Under the pieces are notes generated by a model, which worked only from the letters and a program-made list of their open reading frames with translations, had not been told where the DNA came from and made no database searches. From Dysgonomonadaceae bacterium PH5-43 (GTDB taxonomy: Bacteria; Bacteroidota; Bacteroidia; Bacteroidales; Azobacteroidaceae): a stretch of 64,000 bases of DNA. Location: assembly GCA_029916745.1 (NCBI GenBank), contig JARXWK010000001.1, positions 1 through 64,000 of the forward strand, read 5' to 3'. The translations under genes were made by a program, and so were the position numbers. Below are positions 25,494-33,836 of this stretch, piece by piece (the first letter of the stretch is position 1; each line of letters begins with the position of its first letter).

Positions 25494-27794
25494 ATGTTTA
25501 AGCGAGTTATTACATTATTATTCATCTTTACACTATCTACTCATTATTCTTTTTCTCAGAAAGTAGGATTGGTTCTTAGTGGAGGCGGTGCTAAGGGTGC
25601 CGTTCATATAGGAATTATTAAAGCTTTAGAAGAAAACGACATTCCTATCGATTGTATATCAGGAACTTCTATCGGGGCTATAGTTGGTAGTTTGTATGCT
25701 ATGGGATATTCTCCCGAAGAAATGCTTGAACTAATAATGTCGGAAGATTTTTATCATTGGCAAACAGGTAAGGTTGAAGAAAATTATCAGTTTTTCTTCC
25801 GTAAGCCACCCGACGATCCTTCGTTTGTGAAGTTTAATATCTCATTGAAAGACTCTATCGATTTAAGGGAGTCGCTTATGCCTAACAGTATTATCAATCC
25901 TATTCAGATGAATCAGGCTATCGTTCAGTTGTTTTCACAAGCCGAAGCTCAATGTGGAGGTAATTTTGATAACCTTTTTGTTCCTTTTCTTTGTATTGCC
26001 TCAGATATTTATAATAAAAAAGCCATAGTTTTTAGAGAAGGAAGTCTGGGTAATGCTGTAAGATCTTCAATGACTTTCCCTTTATTCTTCAAACCAATTC
26101 TAAAAGATAGTGTTCCTCTTTGGGACGGCGGTATTTACGATAACTTTCCTGTAAGACCAATGAAAGAGGCTTGGCAGCCCGATTTTATTATAGGTTCGGT
26201 GGTTGCTGGTATTAATTCTAAATCGCCTTCCGAACAAACTTTGTACGACCAGATAGAGAATATGGTTATGCAAAAAACTGAATACTCTGTTAACCCTGAA
26301 GACGGTATAATGATGCGCTTTAAGCTTGAAGATGTAAATCTGTTAGACTTCCAAAAGGCACAAACCCTTTTCGATTTAGGATATACAACTACTATAGAAA
26401 TGATTGATTCTATAAAAGGGCGGATAGATAAAAGAGTAAAAAAAGAAGAGGTTGATGTTAGAAGAGCCGAATATAAGCAGTCTCTCCCACCCTTAGTTTT
26501 TAGAAATATAAACATATCGGGTATTACAGAGTCTCAGAAAGATTATATTGAAAGTCAGATACGCCGAGATAGCGAAGACAAATTCACGATGAACGATTTT
26601 AAGCATACTTATTTCCGTTTGCTGTCTAACTCAAAGATAAAAGAGATATATCCTTCCGCAAAATACGATTCCGAAACAAACACTTTCGATTTGTATTTAG
26701 ATATAGAGATGAGTGAAGAAGTTGTTGTTTCTTTTGGGGGAAATGTATCTTCCGAAAGTGCAAACCAGATGTTTTTAGGAGTTGGCTACCAAAGTCTAAC
26801 TCAATATTCTATGTCTGTTAACTTAGATATGCACTTAGGTAATGCTTTTAACGGAGCTTCACTACAAGGTAGATTAGAAATACCAACTAAAATACCTTTC
26901 GATGTATCGGCTTTAATATCTTATAGTTCGCGTAAATTCTACGAAAGTGAGAAACTGTTTATAGATACCGATTTATCAACATTTTCAAACCAGCGCGAAA
27001 CTTTTGCTAAGTTAGGAATAGGATTACCTTTTAGGAGTAAAGGCAAAATAGACATTACGGCTGGGTTTGGAGAGCTTGAAGATAAATATTATCAAAACTT
27101 GTCAGGACCTTTATTAGAGGCAGAGTTCGACAAAAGTGTATATAAGTTATTTAACTTCGGTTTGTATTATCGCAAAAATACTCTTAATGCTAAACAATTT
27201 GCTACAACAGGGCAAAATCACTCGTTGTATGCACAATATATTAAGGGAAAAGAATCTTTTAAACCTGCAAACAGAGTTAAGAGTAACACAAAAACAAATC
27301 AATCTTATATTCAGCTGAATGCAAATCTTACTAATTATCACACAATTAGTTCGGTGTTTAATTTAGGATATACTTTTGAGGGAGTAGTATCGAGTAAAAA
27401 CTTGTGGCACAACTACAATTCGTCGGTGTTGCAAGCGCCAGGCTTTACCCCTACTCCACACAGTATGTTGGTATACAACGAAGCATTTCACGCCAATCAA
27501 TACTTGGCCGCTAATATTATACCTATTGTAAAACTCAACTCGGTATTTCACGTTCGAGGCGACTTCTACGCTTTCCTTCCTATTTATGCTATAAAAAGGA
27601 ATAGCGACAATTCGGCTTACAATGGAAAACTGTTCAAAGACCCTGCATATTCGGGAGAAATAAGCATAGTTGCACAATTTCCTTTTATGAATGTAAGTGT
27701 TTATGTTAACAATTACAGTTATCCGAAAAACAACTGGAACTTTGGTTTGAACATCGGATACCTAATCTTCGGACCTAAGTTTATAGCAAACTAA
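25494..27794 (+). CDS. Patatin-like phospholipase fused to an outer-membrane beta-barrel
   Basis: This 766-residue protein has a signal peptide (MFKRVITLLFIFTLSTHYSFSQ) and a patatin domain (about 24-300) with oxyanion loop GGGAKG (30-35), nucleophile Ser59 in GTSIG and a DGG catalytic Asp motif (DGGIYDNFPV). A POTRA-like linker follows (FRNINISGITESQKDYIESQIRRDS, split here only for description), then a C-terminal BamA-like 16-strand-type barrel ending in LNIGYLIFGPKF. This is the PlpD-like class of self-anchored outer-membrane lipases, common in Bacteroidetes. Lipid substrate unknown. Start ATG 25494 is chosen for the signal peptide and promoter position. Confidence 0.88.
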   Translation: MFKRVITLLFIFTLSTHYSFSQKVGLVLSGGGAKGAVHIGIIKALEENDIPIDCISGTSIGAIVGSLYAMGYSPEEMLELIMSEDFYHWQTGKVEENYQFFFRKPPDDPSFVKFNISLKDSIDLRESLMPNSIINPIQMNQAIVQLFSQAEAQCGGNFDNLFVPFLCIASDIYNKKAIVFREGSLGNAVRSSMTFPLFFKPILKDSVPLWDGGIYDNFPVRPMKEAWQPDFIIGSVVAGINSKSPSEQTLYDQIENMVMQKTEYSVNPEDGIMMRFKLEDVNLLDFQKAQTLFDLGYTTTIEMIDSIKGRIDKRVKKEEVDVRRAEYKQSLPPLVFRNINISGITESQKDYIESQIRRDSEDKFTMNDFKHTYFRLLSNSKIKEIYPSAKYDSETNTFDLYLDIEMSEEVVVSFGGNVSSESANQMFLGVGYQSLTQYSMSVNLDMHLGNAFNGASLQGRLEIPTKIPFDVSALISYSSRKFYESEKLFIDTDLSTFSNQRETFAKLGIGLPFRSKGKIDITAGFGELEDKYYQNLSGPLLEAEFDKSVYKLFNFGLYYRKNTLNAKQFATTGQNHSLYAQYIKGKESFKPANRVKSNTKTNQSYIQLNANLTNYHTISSVFNLGYTFEGVVSSKNLWHNYNSSVLQAPGFTPTPHSMLVYNEAFHANQYLAANIIPIVKLNSVFHVRGDFYAFLPIYAIKRNSDNSAYNGKLFKDPAYSGEISIVAQFPFMNVSVYVNNYSYPKNNWNFGLNIGYLIFGPKFIAN

Positions 27795-27862
27795 ATATTG
27801 ATTGTGAACGGATGTTAATCATAACTTGACAAACGTCTTAAAATATTGTATCTTTGCATTAG

Positions 27863-27909
27863 CAAAAACTAAAAGGCTGCTAAGAAGTAACTCTTAGCAG
27901 CCTTTTTTG
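27863..27909 (+). ncRNA. Candidate short promoter-hairpin transcript, copy B
   Basis: The promoter TTGACAAACG (27826) with -7 box TATCTTTG (27849-27856) is nearly identical to copy A and has the same 23-bp box spacing. It is followed by a 13-bp perfect stem (AAGGCTGCTAAGA at 27873-27885, TCTTAGCAGCCTT at 27892-27904, loop AGTAAC) and a T6 tail. The predicted transcript is about 47 nt. No protein could be encoded. The patatin gene ends 32 bp before the promoter, so this is not its own terminator alone: it has a promoter of its own. Confidence 0.5.
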
Positions 27910-27925
27910 TTGTGTATTACGAAAA

Positions 27926-28005
27926 AAACTCGGTGTTTTTCTACTTGGAAAACACCGAGTTTCGACCAAAAGACACTGAGTTTCCAAAAAATCTCTGTGT
28001 CTTTT
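27926..28005. repeat. Two tandem hairpins after ncRNA copy B
   Basis: Hairpin 1 has perfect 14-bp arms (AAACTCGGTGTTTT at 27926-27939, AAAACACCGAGTTT at 27949-27962). Hairpin 2 has 12-bp arms with one mismatch, with AAAAGACAC at 27968-27976 pairing with GTGTCTTTT at 27997-28005. Both share the word family ACTS(R)GTGTTTT seen after copy A. Confidence 0.6.
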
Positions 28006-28023
28006 TTCTGAACCTTACTGTGT

Positions 28024-28239
28024 TTGTCGTTTACTCCTGTGGCTGTATATTATTTGTTCAAGAGATATAATCCTGAAATTGCTTTAGATTATACCCTACC
28101 TTCTTTGCCTAAGTTTTCTATACACATAGACCCTATGGTACTAACTATGGGGTGTGCAGTATTGTTTCTCTTAATAGGAGATACTTTGTTTAGAAGTTAT
28201 AGATTTAAGAAAACACAACAAAACAACAATATTAAGTAA
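28024..28239 (+). other. Doubtful 71-codon frame, possibly a gene remnant
   Basis: The frame begins with TTG and has no ATG near its start or clear ribosome site. It encodes one hydrophobic segment (MVLTMGCAVLFLLIGDTLF) with a basic end, as in the last membrane segment of some small membrane proteins. It overlaps the NlpC gene tail-to-tail by 8 bp. It could be the 3' remnant of a lost gene; I do not recognise a family. Confidence 0.25.
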
Positions 28240-28756
28240 CTCGCCGAGCTCTTATGTAGCGAGTTGACCAATAATTATTAGTGCTATAATCTTCGGTAAC
28301 TCCACTTTTCATTGAAACGTGAATAAACTTAAAAGTATTATCGGTATAGGTTTCTACAACTATACCAACGTGCCCTACTTTTGACGAACTACTTCCTTTG
28401 AAAAACACTAAGTCGCCAGGCTTTATATCACTCTTTTTTATCTCTTTACCAACTTTAGATTGCTCTACAGAGTTGCGAGGCAGATTATAATTAAAGTTTT
28501 TAAATACATATTGCACATACCCCGAGCAATCAAAACCCTGAGGTGAAGTTCCTGCCACCTTATATTTTACTCCTATATATTTACGAGCAAACGACAATAG
28601 CTGTTTAGTATCTTTGTTATCTTTGGTTTTTTTTACGTCTTTACTTTGCTCATACACATAATCATAACGTTCTTTTTTCTGTGCATATTTAGAAGAAGAA
28701 CAAGACGCGAACAAAATAATAACTAAAAGTGAATAAAAAAGTAATCTTAGTTTCAT
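28232..28756 (-). CDS. NlpC/P60 family lipoprotein (cell-wall endopeptidase)
   Basis: This 174-residue protein has a lipobox ending at Cys19 (LLVIILFASC) and a C40 peptidase domain. The catalytic Cys77 lies in GFDCSGYVQ and His129 in KVGHVGIVV, with the third polar residue further on (FIHVS). Such enzymes cut peptide stems of peptidoglycan, usually the gamma-D-Glu-meso-DAP bond. It is a single gene with a -7 box at 28776-28783 (TATATTTG), divergent from nfnA. Confidence 0.92.
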   Translation of the reverse strand: MKLRLLFYSLLVIILFASCSSSKYAQKKERYDYVYEQSKDVKKTKDNKDTKQLLSFARKYIGVKYKVAGTSPQGFDCSGYVQYVFKNFNYNLPRNSVEQSKVGKEIKKSDIKPGDLVFFKGSSSSKVGHVGIVVETYTDNTFKFIHVSMKSGVTEDYSTNNYWSTRYIRARRVT

Positions 28757-28775
28757 ACAAGTAATCTATACAGCG

Positions 28776-28803
28776 CAAATATATAAAAAAATAGTTAACT
28801 TTG
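28776..28803. promoter_or_regulatory. Divergent promoter pair (NlpC gene and nfnA)
   Basis: The minus strand carries TATATTTG at 28776-28783 for the lipoprotein gene; the plus strand carries TAACTTTG at 28796-28803 for nfnA. Both match TAnnTTTG and lie within 28 bp. Confidence 0.6.
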
Positions 28804-28823
28804 CGGCAAATAATTATATAGAG

Positions 28824-29615
28824 ATGAATAAGATTGTTAAAAAAGAGGTTTTATCTCAGAATGTAGTGAAGTTGGAAGTAGAAGCTCCTCTTATTGCTAA
28901 ATCGAGAAAAGCAGGTCATTTTGTTATTGTGAAATTAGGCAAATACGGAGAACGTATTCCTCTTACCATCGCTGGCGCCGATACAAATAAAGGTACCATT
29001 GACTTAGTAATTCAGAATGTCGGTAAATCTTCTAAGAAAATATGCGAACTTAATGAAGGTGATTTTATTACCGATTTGGTCGGACCTTTAGGCAAAGCAA
29101 CTCATATAGAAAACTTCGGAACTGTAGTTTGTGCTTGTGGAGGTGTGGGAACTGCTCCTATGTTACCTATTATAGAAGCGATGAAGAAAGCAGGCAACAA
29201 AGTTATTACTGTTCAGGCAGCTCGCACTAAAGAACTTATTATACTTGAAGACGAAATAAAGAAATATTCAGACGAAGTTGTTATAATGACAGACGATGGG
29301 TCGTATGGCAATAAAGGACTTGTTACTAACGGTATAGAAGATGTTATTAATCGCGAAAAGGTAGACTTGTGTGTTACTATTGGTCCGGCAGTAATGATGA
29401 AATTTGTTTCTCTGCTTACACAGAAATATAACATACCAACAGTTGCATCTCTTAATACTATTATGGTAGACGGCACAGGTATGTGCGGAGCGTGTCGTGT
29501 TACTGTTGGTGGCAAAACTAAGTTTGTTTGTGTTGATGGTCCTGAGTTTGACGCACACCAAGTAGATTTCGATGAGATGATGATGAGGTTAAATTCTTAT
29601 AAAGATTTTGAATAA
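28824..29615 (+). CDS. nfnA: NfnA-like FAD/NAD-binding subunit (ferredoxin-NADP reductase, PyrK-like)
   Basis: This 263-residue protein resembles PyrK: an FAD domain (ERIPLTIAGAD), an NAD site (CGGVGTAPMLP) and four Cys for a 2Fe-2S cluster (DGTGMCGACRVTV and FVCVDGPEFD). It lies immediately before, and shares the stop/start TAATG with, the GltD-like subunit gene. The pair matches NfnAB, which bifurcates electrons from NADPH to ferredoxin and NAD+ or runs the reverse in anaerobes. It is also annotated as a sulfide dehydrogenase or glutamate synthase partner; no large glutamate synthase subunit is near, which favours Nfn. Confidence 0.85.
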   Translation: MNKIVKKEVLSQNVVKLEVEAPLIAKSRKAGHFVIVKLGKYGERIPLTIAGADTNKGTIDLVIQNVGKSSKKICELNEGDFITDLVGPLGKATHIENFGTVVCACGGVGTAPMLPIIEAMKKAGNKVITVQAARTKELIILEDEIKKYSDEVVIMTDDGSYGNKGLVTNGIEDVINREKVDLCVTIGPAVMMKFVSLLTQKYNIPTVASLNTIMVDGTGMCGACRVTVGGKTKFVCVDGPEFDAHQVDFDEMMMRLNSYKDFE

Positions 29616-31087
29616 TGGCTATAAATACAGAATATTTGAAAGCTCAACGTAACGAGCCTTGGAGAGAGGAACTAAGAAAAAGCACAAAAAACAAAGAACG
29701 TGCCGATATTCCTCGTGTAAAGATGCCTGAATTAAATGCCGAATATCGTAGTAAAAACTATGAAGAAGTAAACTTAGGTTTATCTTTAGATCAAGCTTTA
29801 CTTGAGGCTAAACGCTGTCTCGACTGTCCCGACCCTCAATGTATGACTGGTTGTCCGGTAGAAATCAACATTCCTAAGTTTATTAAAAACATAGAAAGAA
29901 ACGAAATACTTGAAGCAGCTAAAACTCTTAAAGAAACATCAGCCCTTCCTGCTGTATGCGGACGAGTTTGTCCTCAAGAAAAACAATGCGAAAGCAAATG
30001 TATTCATCTTAAAATGAAGAAAGAAGCAGTTGCTATTGGCTATCTCGAACGCTTTGCCTCAGATTATGAAAGAGAAAGTGGTTCTATATCGGTTCCAGAA
30101 CTTGCAAAAAGTAATGGTATTAAGATTGCAGTAGTAGGTTCTGGTCCTGCTGGTTTATCTTTTGCTGGCGATATGGCTAAATATGGCTACGATGTAACTG
30201 TGTTTGAAGCACTACACGAAATTGGAGGTGTATTAAAATATGGTATTCCTGAGTTTCGTTTACCTAATGATATAGTAGATGTAGAGATAGATATACTTCA
30301 AAAGATGGGCGTTAAGTTTATCACTAATTGTATAGTTGGTAAAACTATAAGTTATGAAGACTTACAAGAAGAAGGTTTCAAAGCTATATTTGTAGCGAGT
30401 GGAGCCGGACTTCCTAACTTTATGAATATACCAGGAGAAAATCTTTCTGGAGTATTATCTTCTAACGAATATCTTACTCGTGTAAACCTAATGTCGGCAA
30501 ATAAAGAAGAATCAGACACTCCTGTCTTCTTTGGTAAAAATGTTGCCGTTGTAGGTGGAGGTAACACAGCTATGGACTCTGTTAGAACTGCTCGTCGCTT
30601 AGGTGCTGAGAAAGCAATGATAGTTTACCGTCGTTCGGAAGAAGAAATGCCTGCGCGCTTAGAAGAAGTTAAGCATGCAAAAGAAGAAGGCGTTATTTTT
30701 ATGAACTTAAATAATCCTATTGAGTATATTGGAGATGACAAAGGTAGAGTAAAACAAATGGTTGTTCAGAAAATGGAACTTGGAGAACCCGATGCTTCTG
30801 GCAGAAGAAAACCAGTAGAAATACTCGGAGCAACAGAAACTATAGATGTAGATATGGTAGTTGTTGCTATAGGGGTCTCTCCTAACCCACTTATTCCAAG
30901 TGCATTTGAAGGATTAAACGTTAGCAAATGGGGAACTATTATAGTTAATCAAGATACTTTACAGACAGACCTTCCAGATGTTTTTGCTGGTGGCGATATC
31001 GTTAGAGGTGGAGCTACTGTTATTCTTGCTATGGGCGACGGACGAAAAGCAGCCGCTGCAATGCACAAAGCATTGACAGAAAAGTAA
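29615..31087 (+). CDS. nfnB: NfnB/GltD-like NADPH-dependent flavoprotein subunit
   Basis: This 490-residue protein has an N-terminal iron-sulfur region with the two Cys clusters of the GltD family (CLDCPDPQCMTGCPV and CGRVCPQEKQCESKC), an FAD-binding GxGxxG (VVGSGPAGLSFAG) and an NADPH site (VVGGGNTAMDSVRTARRLGA), and ends with the family block FAGGDIVRGGATVILAMGDGR (here only its outline). Together with the preceding subunit it forms the NfnAB complex. It is followed by a strong terminator, closing a two-gene operon. Confidence 0.88.
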   Translation: MAINTEYLKAQRNEPWREELRKSTKNKERADIPRVKMPELNAEYRSKNYEEVNLGLSLDQALLEAKRCLDCPDPQCMTGCPVEINIPKFIKNIERNEILEAAKTLKETSALPAVCGRVCPQEKQCESKCIHLKMKKEAVAIGYLERFASDYERESGSISVPELAKSNGIKIAVVGSGPAGLSFAGDMAKYGYDVTVFEALHEIGGVLKYGIPEFRLPNDIVDVEIDILQKMGVKFITNCIVGKTISYEDLQEEGFKAIFVASGAGLPNFMNIPGENLSGVLSSNEYLTRVNLMSANKEESDTPVFFGKNVAVVGGGNTAMDSVRTARRLGAEKAMIVYRRSEEEMPARLEEVKHAKEEGVIFMNLNNPIEYIGDDKGRVKQMVVQKMELGEPDASGRRKPVEILGATETIDVDMVVVAIGVSPNPLIPSAFEGLNVSKWGTIIVNQDTLQTDLPDVFAGGDIVRGGATVILAMGDGRKAAAAMHKALTEK

Positions 31088-31108
31088 AAATTACGATTAC
31101 AACATAAG

Positions 31109-31151
31109 AAAAGAGTTAAGGCAGGCATAAAAAGCTTGCCTTAACTCTTTT
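31109..31151 (+). terminator. Terminator of nfnAB
   Basis: A 15-bp perfect stem (AAAAGAGTTAAGGCA at 31109-31123, TGCCTTAACTCTTTT at 31137-31151) is followed by T-rich sequence. Confidence 0.85.
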
Positions 31152-31288
31152 ATTTTACTGCTCAACAAGTTACGGAGAGTGAATAGAGAGAAATAAAACT
31201 ACATGGAGAGTATGTTTTTGTAGTTATTTTTAATACCTTTACCCTTTGAGAAAACAAAAATAAGTTTTACCTTTAATAAATATATCTT

Positions 31289-33052
31289 ATGAATAAGCTC
31301 AATAAGTATTTCTTACTCTTGATTTGTACTTGTTGTATTTCTTTGCCAAGTATATTTTCACAAACTGTAGAACAAGTTTATGGTTTAAGGATTAAATCTG
31401 CAAACGATTTCATTTACAACATTCCTTATCCTATAAGCATTGATAGCACACAAGTTACAAACAAAGGTGTTCACCCTTCACGATTGAAGTACCAAAATGT
31501 GGTAGAAATTTATAATAACGGGAAAAAGAGGGTTGTCTTTGGAGATGATGAATGTTATCTGTTTTTATCAAAAACAATAGTATTACCAAATGAAAGGAAT
31601 AAACAACATAGCTGTTCCGTCTCATTGAATTACAAAAGTGAAATAGATAGCGTGCGCTTTATTATTACAGCTTTAGATAAATACGAGAATACGTTATACT
31701 CCGATTCAGCTTTCCTGAACAAGACAGACCAGTGGACTGATTTGACTTTCAATTTTCACAAAGAAAAAACACAGGCAATCAATCTTATTTTGTTTCGAGA
31801 CGGACGTTACGATGAAGACCAAGATCTAAGTCTTTACTTAGATAGAATAAGTGTTCGTTTGGGAGATCAAGAGCTAAACGATAGACTTGTTGATTCTTTG
31901 GTGGAGAAAGATAAAATTCAACTTAATCCCAAAGCTATTGTTAAGCTGTCATCTCAAGATATAAACTCTTTTTCGGCAATCAAAGAATGGAAAAATAAAA
32001 AACTTATAGCACTTGGAAGTAGTCTTGAGAACATTGATGACATATTGAACGCTCAGGTGCAAAGTATGAAATACCTTATCTCTTCTGAGAATTGCAAACT
32101 GATTTTACTAGAAGTTCCAGTTAATTTATGCACACGATGGAATCTATATCTTCAAGGAATTTGGACTGAGGTAGATGAAGGTAAGTTAAATGAAGAACTG
32201 AAAGATAATGTTGCTCAACCTCAAATTTGGTTTGACTTCTTCAAATGGGTCAGAAAATACAATATGACAGCTAAAAATCCTGTACGAGTAGCTGGAACAA
32301 AATTAGATGTTAACCAACATTGGTGGTTGAAAGATTATTTATTAACTCTTTCTGACAACGAAAAAGATTCCATTTACATACAGAAAGCTTTAACTAATTT
32401 TTATAGAAAAGAAATTGTAGAGGAGCTTAAAGAATATATCTTGCAATCGTCAATTGTAAAGAAATTAAACAAGCAAGATTGTCAATATTTAATGTATACG
32501 TTAGATGTGTGGAGCATATCTCCACTAATGTACATAGGGTACGAAAGTGATGAAAGTAGACTTACAAGCTTTGAGAGTCACACAAAACGTATAGAGCAAG
32601 CTATTGATATATATTTATCGTCCAACGAAAAGGCAATTCTTATAGCTCCTTTGAGGCGCATAAACAAACGATACCCTCTACTTAATATAGCAGAAAAGTA
32701 CGGAGAAGATATAAAATCAGACCAATTAGGTTCTTATTTACATCAACGCTACGGTAAAAAATACTTTGCCGTTAGCTTTCAACTTGGAGAAAGACCTCAG
32801 AATCATAATTGGATTCCTAAGAGCAACCAAGAGTATAACTTCCATACGTTTCCTTTTGCATTTGAACGAGCTGCATTGGATACTAAACTTGATTACTTTT
32901 ACTATCCTTCCAATAAGATACCCGATGGCATTATGGGATTGAATATGTATTTTAGACCAAGTGGCATTAATAACATTCCTTTTCGTTATTGTTATATACC
33001 CTATCATTTCGATGCTTTGGTATTTATCTCTGATTGGATAGTTCTGATTTGA
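31289..33052 (+). CDS. Exported erythromycin-esterase-family protein with degenerate active site
   Basis: This 587-residue protein has a signal peptide ending near SIFSQ. Residues ~30-195 look like a beta-sandwich (carbohydrate-binding-like) domain. From ~230 the sequence follows the erythromycin esterase/succinoglycan-biosynthesis fold: LIALGSSLENI stands where the family has LGExTHG, LILLEVP where it has FALEA, FFKWVRKYN where it has FVxWMRxYN, then LGSYLHQRYGKKYFAVSFQLGE and a C-terminal FDALVFI. The catalytic Glu and His of GExTHG are replaced, so hydrolysis is unlikely and a binding or structural role is possible. Its promoter region shares a 24-bp segment with that of the CotH gene. Confidence 0.7.
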   Translation: MNKLNKYFLLLICTCCISLPSIFSQTVEQVYGLRIKSANDFIYNIPYPISIDSTQVTNKGVHPSRLKYQNVVEIYNNGKKRVVFGDDECYLFLSKTIVLPNERNKQHSCSVSLNYKSEIDSVRFIITALDKYENTLYSDSAFLNKTDQWTDLTFNFHKEKTQAINLILFRDGRYDEDQDLSLYLDRISVRLGDQELNDRLVDSLVEKDKIQLNPKAIVKLSSQDINSFSAIKEWKNKKLIALGSSLENIDDILNAQVQSMKYLISSENCKLILLEVPVNLCTRWNLYLQGIWTEVDEGKLNEELKDNVAQPQIWFDFFKWVRKYNMTAKNPVRVAGTKLDVNQHWWLKDYLLTLSDNEKDSIYIQKALTNFYRKEIVEELKEYILQSSIVKKLNKQDCQYLMYTLDVWSISPLMYIGYESDESRLTSFESHTKRIEQAIDIYLSSNEKAILIAPLRRINKRYPLLNIAEKYGEDIKSDQLGSYLHQRYGKKYFAVSFQLGERPQNHNWIPKSNQEYNFHTFPFAFERAALDTKLDYFYYPSNKIPDGIMGLNMYFRPSGINNIPFRYCYIPYHFDALVFISDWIVLI

Positions 33053-33070
33053 ATGTATATAAAAAACAAG

Positions 33071-33097
33071 CCGTGAATAAATCAGATTCATTCACGG
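33071..33097 (+). terminator. Hairpin after the esterase-like gene
   Basis: The arms CCGTGAAT (33071-33078) and ATTCACGG (33090-33097) are perfect complements, followed by a modest T-rich stretch. Confidence 0.6.
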
Positions 33098-33134
33098 ACT
33101 TATTGTTTGCTTTCCTATAATCATAGTAATACAA

Positions 33135-33344
33135 TTAAATCAAGTAAGAATAAGTAGGCACTCTTAATTTTTCTCTCTCTATTTCTGACACACGAGAGAA
33201 ATGATGTTTCTTGTTCCCTTTTTTAGTGAATAAGTCCATCTGCCTTTCTCTTTTTATTGGAGAAACGGTATTCGAAATCTCATTGGATTTATAATCCTTA
33301 GATTTGTCGTAATTTGATATAATTCTTGAATTTTTCATAAGCAT
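33135..33344 (-). CDS. Small basic hypothetical protein
   Basis: This 69-residue frame (MLMKNSRIISNYDKSK at its start) is rich in Lys, Arg and Ser, and ends in LRVPTYSYLI. I recognise no family and see no membrane segment or signal. Support for it is a clear -7 box on the minus strand (TACATTTG at 33371-33378), 27 bp upstream of the ATG at 33344, and the lack of any other use for that promoter. A second ATG lies at 33338. It could still be chance. Confidence 0.4.
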   Translation of the reverse strand: MLMKNSRIISNYDKSKDYKSNEISNTVSPIKRERQMDLFTKKGNKKHHFSRVSEIEREKLRVPTYSYLI

Positions 33345-33498
33345 CTACATGACTCATGCAATTACTAATACAAATGTATTAATTTATTCAACAACTAAAC
33401 AAATAACTACAATAAAAAGATTATTATTGTGGCTTATTTAGAATGATTGCTAAATAATACAAGAGATTTTTGTATACTAATATTGATGTGAAAATAAT

Positions 33499-33795
33499 CT
33501 TAGTAAAATGATTGCTAAGAAGTTATTAGCCCCCTCTCCTTTCTTATTAGATACCCTTTGCCTTTGTTACTAAATAGGCGAGTTGCTTCTTACTAGATAC
33601 CCCCTGTTGCTCTTAGTAGATACCCCTTGCCGTTCTTAGGAGATACCCGATGTCGCTCTTAGTAGAACCGCCTAATCTCTCTTAGTAGAACCACCCCGTC
33701 GTTCTTAGTAGAGAGACATCGCCTCTCTTAGTAGAGACACGAGGGGTCTCTACTAAGAGAGAAGACCCAAAGTGAAGCTTTGCATTTTTAGGAGA
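33499..33795 (+). repeat. 23-bp-unit intergenic element, copy 2
   Basis: This is the longest copy. It has degenerate units at the 5' side (CTTAGTAAAATG, GCTAAGAAGTTATTAG) and then about ten units with spacers TACCCCTTGCCGTT, TACCCGATGTCGCT, ACCGCCTAATCTCT, ACCACCCCGTCGTT and others. The last pair of cores forms a perfect 14-bp hairpin (33725-33738 with 33746-33759, 7-nt loop). The tail AAGTGAAGCTTTGCATTTT and AGGAGA (33770-33795) is identical to copy 1 but for one base. It ends 8 bp before the promoter of the CotH gene. A 12-mer AATGATTGCTAA occurs at 33442 and 33507 just before and in its start. Confidence 0.8.
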
Positions 33796-33802
33796 TATTC
33801 AC

Positions 33803-33825
33803 TACCTTTACCCATTGAAAAACAA
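33803..33825 (+). promoter_or_regulatory. CotH gene promoter/leader segment shared with the esterase-like gene
   Basis: TACCTTTACCCATTGAAAAA at 33803 is nearly identical to TACCTTTACCCTTTGAGAAA at 31234. Both contain TACCTTTA, one base off TAnnTTTG. The two downstream genes are both exported proteins and may be co-regulated. Confidence 0.45.
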
Positions 33826-33836
33826 TATGATACAGA

